Below are positions 5,701 to 10,212 of a DNA stretch of 10,212 nt, piece after piece. Below the pieces are notes generated by a model that was not told the origin of the DNA, ran no database searches, and saw nothing but the letters and a program-made list of their open reading frames with translations. The first letter of the stretch is position 1, and the number at the start of each line of letters is the position of its first letter. Source of the stretch: a bacterium (lineage in GTDB: Bacteria; JAJVIF01; JAGGVT01); contig JAGGVT010000200.1 of the NCBI GenBank assembly GCA_021157815.1, positions 1 to 10,212 of the forward strand. The letters run 5' to 3'. Position numbers and translations under genes: made by a program.

Positions 5701-7276
5701 ACGTTCCCTGATTGGGCCTTGTGGCATCGCCTATCCTGCCTCGTCCGTTCATTGGGACATCTTCGAGAGTAGTCATGGATGGGTCGGGATATGTAATATC
5801 AATCTCGTCAGCTATTCCATCGTCATTGGCATCGTAATTTAGATCAAGTTTTTCCCTGACAATGAGCATGTTTCTGAGAATCCACTGCGCTTTCTGCTGT
5901 GCTGTTTCGAATCTGACAAGGCTGGTAAGTTCCCTGTCCTCCATGAGCAGAGCTGTTATCATGTCGCGTGCGATAAGGAAGTTTGAATAGTTCGGATGAT
6001 CATCATCGGTAATCAATTTGTCATAATCGCCCAGCACCAGGCCGTAATCATCATATCTGACAAGGGGAACCTCAAGTGCTGTGCCTTCCGAGTTGTAATC
6101 GTAATTCGCGCCCTGATAAATAATATTCAGAATCGTGTTCAAATTGAACCTTGCGGATTCATCCGAAACAATTGACTGGAACCATGCGGGAAGGTAATCA
6201 TCACCGGATGAACCGACCGGATACTGTGTAACTGAACCGGGAAGAGGTTTGTATTCTTTGTTTTTACTCGTCAGGTTACCAGGCCCGAAATGCAGGTTCG
6301 ACCACTCGGAATTCAGAACCGCTTCCTGCAGTACAGGGTTGTTTAAATATTGATTCTTGTCGTCTTCACCAAATGCACCGTTGTCGTCGATATCATCCAA
6401 ACGGCCGTCATAAACAAGCGCGTCCTCAATCTCGTTATTGTAAACAACGCTTCCAGCAGCTTCACCCGGATTAGTGTTTCTAAAATAACTACCCGGCCGT
6501 GCAATATATTTAGGTTTAACATAATCAGGATGCGATGAGGACATTTGCCATTCCTCTGTCACATAAACGGGCGGCGCCTGTTCTTCGTTGGAATCATCCG
6601 TATCCGCGGCGTATGCGTTAATAGGGGTAACCTGGCCCGCGCCCGGGAAAGTGTCCATGGGTAGAAGCATATCCGACAGCGTGTTGTAATGCGCATTGAA
6701 TGATCTCTCACCATGGTCATCCATTCCAAACGGAACGTTCATCATAATCCATCTTGTCGGAACGCTGTATTCATCGGGATTGCCCGGAGGGTCTGGATTG
6801 AACGGCGGGTTTTCAAGAAGTTCGTTTTCTCGCGAATGTTCCGCCATGAAGTATGTGAAATTGTCGGGATGCCGCGCCCACGATTCCGCGAGGTAGTCTA
6901 TATCATGGCGCCCTCGTGCCATTCCGGGAACCCAAAATGTATCATTCGGTCCTATCTCCAGTGGGAAAAGAAGTGGAACATGTCGAGTCGGATCGACGAT
7001 ATAATCACCGTAGAATCCATCCTGATTGTCTTCCATTAACGCCGCCATCGCCATGTCGAAACCCTTGTCGGCTTCGTGCAGCGCGATTTTGGTGTAACCC
7101 TCGTTTGTGGGCAGCATTGTCTCAATCTCAATCGTATTGAGAATAATCAGCGTTACAGGCAGGATGAGTGATATGAATATCAAAACCGTGGCGAGTACAA
7201 TTCCTTTTTCATTCTCAAACGGTTCTGAGAGTCTTTTTCTAATCATGTTAATTATGGCCATTTGAGGTAACCTCAT
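2756..7276 (-). CDS. Giant GspK-like minor pseudopilin with an inserted TolB/PD40 beta-propeller
   Basis: At 1506 aa this is several times the length of a usual GspK (about 300-350 aa). The ATG at 7276 is chosen because AGGTGA (7282-7287) lies 5 nt upstream; a GTG at 7285 overlaps that site, and ATGs at 7261 and 7246 are alternatives. After a basic stretch, residues about 25-50 (EKGIVLATVLIFISLILPV) form a prepilin-like membrane helix with no Glu at +5, as in GspK. GspK hallmarks follow: DESARFNLNT near 372-381, KVNINTAP at 1124-1131 with SVLRAL, PFRNIADLF near 1277-1285, and YRVESRGTV near 1416-1424. Between them, residues about 740-1017 carry six PD40-type motifs (for example YPDFSPDGEWLAY, APDWDPYGNKLCF). 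DxNxDG-type Ca-binding loops occur at about 482-493 and 629-640. It is inferred to cap a pseudopilus and display the propeller outside the inner membrane. The GspK assignment is by motif only. Confidence 0.85.
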   Translation of the reverse strand: MRLPQMAIINMIRKRLSEPFENEKGIVLATVLIFISLILPVTLIILNTIEIETMLPTNEGYTKIALHEADKGFDMAMAALMEDNQDGFYGDYIVDPTRHVPLLFPLEIGPNDTFWVPGMARGRHDIDYLAESWARHPDNFTYFMAEHSRENELLENPPFNPDPPGNPDEYSVPTRWIMMNVPFGMDDHGERSFNAHYNTLSDMLLPMDTFPGAGQVTPINAYAADTDDSNEEQAPPVYVTEEWQMSSSHPDYVKPKYIARPGSYFRNTNPGEAAGSVVYNNEIEDALVYDGRLDDIDDNGAFGEDDKNQYLNNPVLQEAVLNSEWSNLHFGPGNLTSKNKEYKPLPGSVTQYPVGSSGDDYLPAWFQSIVSDESARFNLNTILNIIYQGANYDYNSEGTALEVPLVRYDDYGLVLGDYDKLITDDDHPNYSNFLIARDMITALLMEDRELTSLVRFETAQQKAQWILRNMLIVREKLDLNYDANDDGIADEIDITYPDPSMTTLEDVPMNGRGRIGDATRPNQGTWRIYNNPKDFLNDPGRFNYRDYPNYTPLAMEDFETLNRTCTVYTYETEHTADAETSDYFSDHLDYRINFNFCNEDDYFVKTFFNKTLGAERTRSLFRWRDGLVDLNADGDLNDEYILQPVKDPATAEAETNMTTDSQPVSQITYREREHFNFQDPANPAYPAMLNVPDLGTLAMVPMSVRDTQIIASIDGAGLSTFEPTNVGGPGIPIPNTDDGLACDIDFTGTRLMFDTLNALEDVYEVDIPRGDVLTQMSNAEGYHPSYNSEGTQFIYVDKDVGMGDQTLSVYDIPSDSRVSTNWNSNVPLAKMSIPLGPGGDFFEAASPDWSPVANTVAFAGGGELDFSADPLTEHTDIYVVRLDGPTAGMPDNITNLPDGYFALYPDFSPDGEWLAYTLINFNELFPPPVGNAFMIVIQNLIDNRRELVLVRPDLFMLAPDWDPYGNKLCFMGVPIFGGSTDIYTVGRSGSNLTNLTTSPQNELFPSWGWGMTLVATQSDGDPGGSRGTAVAYPAGPINLAGDPWDEALREELAQVIQKASLAFREDLDEGDDQNWRLMDLPVMPQHMVDPIQMCADVLCFRPSYTPTLPSDEPFTFIPQAYPGKVNINTAPRSVLRALFLLMFQGAVYQDSNSNNHGSAPMIESTISMRPTPINLGYDRTSNVDRLYALAIADTYAHQVDEYRRWVYNNRSKSFNSPCYDNNSHTFSITRETVPDNLIFPVVGGETGKNYRANPFAPYDLDDDPFTKDRPLYDPEPPFRNIADLFNVALYNGELPVNWLLEGYDNDYGPDPEDTVNNRHVVPTAYDQANDNEASGDIDDGPNALAVWGPIYQTEFPVTFGLHDAVDGVELLSPYEAGDSSAPKNPDTRYYKQQRFRLFSADDFKWISPYITTRSYVYRVESRGTVRVANGTSKLDVSRDKFWIVDFGAENYLSYETTGWEFDPDETIDQRVLMNNSSNQPYAIKAFEEVPVDGVRLTRGSFTPPKT

Positions 7277-7281
7277 TAAAA

Positions 7282-7287
7282 TCACCT
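7282..7287 (-). promoter_or_regulatory. Shine-Dalgarno AGGTGA that decides the GspK-like start
   Basis: AGGTGA on the minus strand sits 5 nt before the ATG at 7276, and the upstream in-frame GTG is part of this site. Just inside the gene, 7264-7274 reads GAGGTTACCTC on the minus strand, a palindrome that also offers a ribosome site for the ATG at 7261. Confidence 0.6.
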
Positions 7288-7318
7288 GGCAAAAGATTCT
7301 ATCTTTATAAAGTATAAA

Positions 7319-7324
7319 ATTATA
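7319..7324 (-). promoter_or_regulatory. Weak candidate internal -10 box upstream of the GspK-like gene
   Basis: TATAAT on the minus strand lies 42 nt before the ATG at 7276, in very AT-rich DNA. The nearest -35-like hexamer, TTGTTA, is about 20 nt away, which is too far for a good match. It is listed only because it follows a possible attenuator. Confidence 0.22.
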
Positions 7325-7337
7325 ATCCGATTGTAAT

Positions 7338-7367
7338 TAAAAACTAACAATGGGCTTAAGCCTATTG
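7338..7367 (-). terminator. Possible weak terminator or attenuator between the J-like and K-like genes
   Basis: On the minus strand, CAATAGGCTTAAGCCCATTG (7367-7348) forms a stem with one A-C mismatch around the palindrome GGCTTAAGCC. TTAGTTTTTA follows immediately. It starts 8 nt after the TAG of the GspJ-like gene. The stem is short, so partial termination that sets the K:J ratio is more plausible than a full stop. Confidence 0.4.
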
Positions 7368-7375
7368 CCTTCATG

Positions 7376-9031
7376 CTATAAGAAACTAAGACCCATGCGA
7401 AGATGTCCGGCGGCTTCACGCGATGTCGAATACAGCACGGGCGGTGAGACAATTGTCTGCAATGTAACAAACCGTCCCGGGTCGAATCCCGCATTGCCGT
7501 TCGGATCAACAAAGTCAAAAAGCACGTCAGAATCACCTGGATTGATAATAAAATCTCCGGGGATCACAACACCTTCCCTGTAGCTGTCCAGAGCATGCCA
7601 TAAAGGATCAATCTCGTTCCGATCATCCAGTCGAGATGCGCCTTTCTGGAAATCGACAAAACCAAGTCCCCAGTCGGGACGAGTCGTATCACCACCGCTT
7701 ATAATATCGTGCGAAATTGAAGTGAAATAATTCTCCTGAAGTTCTGTATTCGCGGCTTTGATTGTTATCATTATTGTGTTGACATATCGCCAGCCCTCGA
7801 AGAGAAGCAGTCCGCGCTCAAATTCATTTGTAGGCATGAATGTATAGCGGTCGTCGGATGGATCTTCATCTTTCCAGTGTTCGATTATTTCAGCCCTTGT
7901 GGAATTTGCAGGTGGCAGGTTAAGATCGCCGTCAGGTGTCGCCCAGGAAAAAATCTCGTCTCCGTATTTTGTATAATAACGGTAGTATCCGTCATTTATG
8001 TTACTGGGCATTGTGTGCCCCTGAGCAACATGTTCTGTATGAGGATCATAACGAATCTCAATCCATTCGCCGCCTCTGATATGGAAATACCTGAACCTGA
8101 TATCCGCTATATGATCTGCCACTATCTGGCGAAGATCCTCTGATGGGCGAGTCAAATCGATTCCGCTGTCGTTGCCGAGTGGGTCAACGAGATTATGGAA
8201 TTTAAACGATTCGTTGAATCCCCAATGGTTCGGTCCGCCGCCTGTTACATTCTCAATCTCAAAACTCCTCAACAGAACGAAAGGCTTTTTGAAAAGATTG
8301 ACTCCGCCTCCTGAACTTCCGAGAATAGGCAGATGAAGGTTTTTCAACAACCCTTCGTCTTCAAGCAATCCCCAGCGCGGAGGCTGTTTCTGATGCTCAA
8401 ACGTTACTCTAACATCAGCCGCTTGAGCATTGTCAAAATTGCGCAAGGCATCCATGGATGTGCCGTCAATATCGATTATTCCACCCGGTATGGATGGATT
8501 CATGTTTGAATATCGTGTATGCGGGAAATAGGATGCCTGGTTCATTTTGAAATTAATTTTGTTGGGAAACAAGGGACGAACATCATACGGCATCCCGTCA
8601 CTTCTGAAATCCTCGTATTCATCAACCCCACCCGAGGCGTCCCTGTGGTTGAGATCAATATATCCGCGCAAACTGCCATCTGTTGACTGCCTTAGAAATG
8701 GATAAACCTCGTTAAAGAAACTGTCTTCACATTCCCCGTTGGTTGGAAAACCGCCTGTTCTGGGATCGCGGTATTCAGAATAAGATGGCGATTCAAGCTC
8801 GCTCATCTGCTTGATATCATCAGCTAGAAAGTTGATTGCGATACGCCCGTTTTGCTGTGCGACCGTTCGCTGGTCGCCGGTTTTCATGGTTTGAATGGTC
8901 GCTACAACAACCGCGGTGAACGATACGAAGAAAACACTCGCAATGGTCATTGCCACCATCATTTCAATCAGTGTGAAACCAGCCTCTGAGCGGCATTGGG
9001 AATTTACTCTGTTTTGTAAATATTTATCCAT
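7376..9031 (-). CDS. GspJ/PilW-like minor pseudopilin (prepilin-type N-terminus)
   Basis: 551 aa, against roughly 200-350 for typical GspJ or PilW. The ATG at 9031 has AGGA 6 nt upstream (9038-9041). The leader ends RSEAG, with the expected prepilin-peptidase cut between Gly18 and Phe19. The mature N-terminus FTLIEMMVAMTIASVFFVSF keeps Glu at +5 (Glu23) and forms the membrane helix and assembly spine. Residues 51-76 (TGDQRTVAQQNGRIAINFLADDI) resemble the conserved helix of GspJ/PilW. IVADHIADIRFRYFHIRGGEW (303-323) resembles the GspJ/PilW strand in which the fitted bond line reads fry.. followed by a tryptophan. The C-terminus ends in strand-like segments (FVTLQTIVSPPVLY). A DPNGNAGFDPGR loop at 509-520 may bind Ca2+. 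The gene lies 56 bp after the G-like gene and 99 bp before the K-like gene, in one operon. The exact J versus PilW assignment is uncertain. Confidence 0.88.
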   Translation of the reverse strand: MDKYLQNRVNSQCRSEAGFTLIEMMVAMTIASVFFVSFTAVVVATIQTMKTGDQRTVAQQNGRIAINFLADDIKQMSELESPSYSEYRDPRTGGFPTNGECEDSFFNEVYPFLRQSTDGSLRGYIDLNHRDASGGVDEYEDFRSDGMPYDVRPLFPNKINFKMNQASYFPHTRYSNMNPSIPGGIIDIDGTSMDALRNFDNAQAADVRVTFEHQKQPPRWGLLEDEGLLKNLHLPILGSSGGGVNLFKKPFVLLRSFEIENVTGGGPNHWGFNESFKFHNLVDPLGNDSGIDLTRPSEDLRQIVADHIADIRFRYFHIRGGEWIEIRYDPHTEHVAQGHTMPSNINDGYYRYYTKYGDEIFSWATPDGDLNLPPANSTRAEIIEHWKDEDPSDDRYTFMPTNEFERGLLLFEGWRYVNTIMITIKAANTELQENYFTSISHDIISGGDTTRPDWGLGFVDFQKGASRLDDRNEIDPLWHALDSYREGVVIPGDFIINPGDSDVLFDFVDPNGNAGFDPGRFVTLQTIVSPPVLYSTSREAAGHLRMGLSFL

Positions 9032-9087
9032 AATTTATCCTTGCCTTGTAAAAAATTCTGTTCCCTGGCAAATATTACCTTCGCAAA

Positions 9088-10149
9088 TTATGATTGATCA
9101 GAGACACGAATCTGATCCATATAAGCTGTGCCTTTTACCAATAAGGCGCCACACAAAGCTCTCTGCACCATTCGTTCGTAAGCTGTAAAAGTGTTGGGAT
9201 TGCCGTCGCCAAGCGGTCGCGGCAAATTCGGCATAATATTCGCGTATCTGTTAGCGCGAGCTGTGTCCATTGAGCCGTAGCCCACAATCCAGTAATTCTT
9301 GCAGAAGACCATGAAATCACCTGCGGTTGGATCAGGCTGAATCGGATCGAGCGGAATGTATGCAAAATCGCCCATCGGGAAAACATACATCGTCTGCTGA
9401 TCTTCGGGTGTGAAACGGTTATCGCCGTTGCGATCCCACCTAAGGTTATTGGCATTCACCGGAGCTGCTTGTGTCTCGCTGAAACCGGCTTCATCAAAAA
9501 ACGGGTCAGCAATTCGGAGTGGGAAACTGTAGTTTCCATTTGTAAAGTCGCCATACAGATTCGTATAGCTGATGTTAATGTCCAATGCCACCAATCCGTT
9601 GCCTCTGTCAGCTGGATGATTCAGAAATTCAAGTCCGAAGATATTCATCATCGGAATACCGGCATCTGTAACACCCTTGATATTCTGCCTGAACGGGTTT
9701 GTGGGGTACGCGTCGAGCGAACCGTCAGCTATCAGCCTGTCAGGAAGCTGTGGTGGTGGAAATGCTTCAGGGTCGATTGAATTCGGTTGGAAATAAAATG
9801 CGTCCAGGAAACGCAGGGATGGATCATTTGGCTTGACTATCCCGCCGCCAATTATCCCTCTCATACCGAAATATTCTAATCCGTTATCGGGGTCAAAATG
9901 GTGAAAAAATGGAACATTAATGTCGATGTCCGTAATCGGAAGCGCAACGCCGGGATAAAGGCCGTCATGGTTCAACTGGTAATTCTCAAGCGCGTTCATG
10001 ATGACAGAGATACCAGCTCTAACCTGTGTGTCCCGAGCTTTGTTTTTTATTTTGGAATAATTAGGAACCGCGATTGCAATCAGAATTCCAATGATTGTGA
10101 TAACAACCAGGAGTTCCACCAGTGTAAATCCGTTTTGTGACTTCTTCAT
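9088..10149 (-). CDS. GspG-like pseudopilin (prepilin-type N-terminus)
   Basis: 353 aa, against about 140-150 for classical GspG. The ATG at 10149 has GAGGTGA (10157-10163) 7 nt upstream. A short basic leader MKKSQNG precedes the cut at Gly7/Phe8. The mature FTLVELLVVITIIGILIAIA keeps Glu at +5 (Glu12). The segment AGISVIMNALENYQLNHDGLYPG (45-67) matches the GspG helix that ends in a Tyr-Pro, and LPDRLIADGSLDAYPTNPF (135-153) resembles the GspG region before its Ca-binding loop. The remaining C-terminal extension holds a dockerin/EF-type loop DRNGDNRFTPED (239-250) and two cysteines (283, 333). It is probably the shaft-type subunit and first gene of the visible operon. It could instead be a stand-alone pilin-like surface protein, since no assembly machinery is in view. 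Confidence 0.88.
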   Translation of the reverse strand: MKKSQNGFTLVELLVVITIIGILIAIAVPNYSKIKNKARDTQVRAGISVIMNALENYQLNHDGLYPGVALPITDIDINVPFFHHFDPDNGLEYFGMRGIIGGGIVKPNDPSLRFLDAFYFQPNSIDPEAFPPPQLPDRLIADGSLDAYPTNPFRQNIKGVTDAGIPMMNIFGLEFLNHPADRGNGLVALDINISYTNLYGDFTNGNYSFPLRIADPFFDEAGFSETQAAPVNANNLRWDRNGDNRFTPEDQQTMYVFPMGDFAYIPLDPIQPDPTAGDFMVFCKNYWIVGYGSMDTARANRYANIMPNLPRPLGDGNPNTFTAYERMVQRALCGALLVKGTAYMDQIRVSDQS

Positions 10150-10193
10150 TTAATTCTCACCTCAAGGTGTTCGGTATTGTTATAAATATATAA

Positions 10194-10199
10194 ATTATA
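10194..10199 (-). promoter_or_regulatory. Candidate -10 box for the pseudopilin operon
   Basis: TATAAT on the minus strand lies 44 nt before the GspG-like ATG, in an AT-rich leader. The matching -35 would fall just outside the right edge, so it cannot be checked. Between box and gene, 10158-10169 is CACCTTGAGGTG on the minus strand, a dyad that includes the ribosome site. Confidence 0.35.
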
Positions 10200-10212
10200 G
10201 AAACCTCTGAAA

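Noticed and set aside
1-10212. tRNA or rRNA genes
   Set aside because: No cloverleaf-like segment with TTCGANNC-type T-loop context and no rRNA-like conserved stretch was recognised by eye.

Overview
The window reads as bacterial, from a diderm (Gram-negative-type) organism. Its main content is a minus-strand run of three genes for proteins with type II secretion / type IV pilus prepilin N-termini, and a separate c-di-GMP signalling gene follows downstream on the same strand. All strong genes use the standard code, have Shine-Dalgarno sites of the AGGA or GAGGTGA type, and encode aspartate/asparagine-rich extracytoplasmic proteins with Ca-binding-type loops. Oversized pseudopilins like these are frequent in uncultivated phyla such as Omnitrophota, Sumerlaeota, Hydrogenedentota and Lentisphaerota, but nothing here fixes the taxon.

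Layout, right to left along the direction of transcription. Positions 10212-10150 hold a leader with a possible -10 box. Positions 10149-9088 encode a GspG-like pseudopilin, 9031-7376 a GspJ/PilW-like minor pseudopilin, and 7276-2756 a giant GspK-like protein of 1506 aa. The last carries a complete-looking six-motif TolB/PD40 beta-propeller inside a GspK framework. A weak hairpin with a T tract lies between the J-like and K-like genes. A clear intrinsic terminator (2702-2729) closes the operon. Positions 2755-1997 contain no credible gene but are crowded with small repeats: an inverted pair of REP/dRS3-like palindromes, a cluster of GTGTC/GACAC palindromes, a 12-bp tandem duplication and an 11-bp direct repeat. 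Positions 1978-443 encode a degenerate receiver-GAF-GGDEF protein whose stop codon lies inside a repeat array. Positions 450-131 are that array: exactly 40 copies of an 8-bp unit, CTAACYTR. Positions 110-3 may be the 3' end of a convergent plus-strand gene.

The three pseudopilins probably work together. The G-like protein would form the pseudopilus shaft, while the J-like and K-like proteins would form the tip complex, with the K-like protein displaying the propeller outside the inner membrane. H-like and I-like partners and the ATPase/platform genes are not in the window. The diguanylate cyclase could in principle tune secretion or pilus activity, but that link rests only on proximity.

The two items most worth attention are the propeller-bearing giant GspK-like protein and the two-site-variable octanucleotide array, which has its own higher-order structure and supplies the stop codon of the neighbouring gene.
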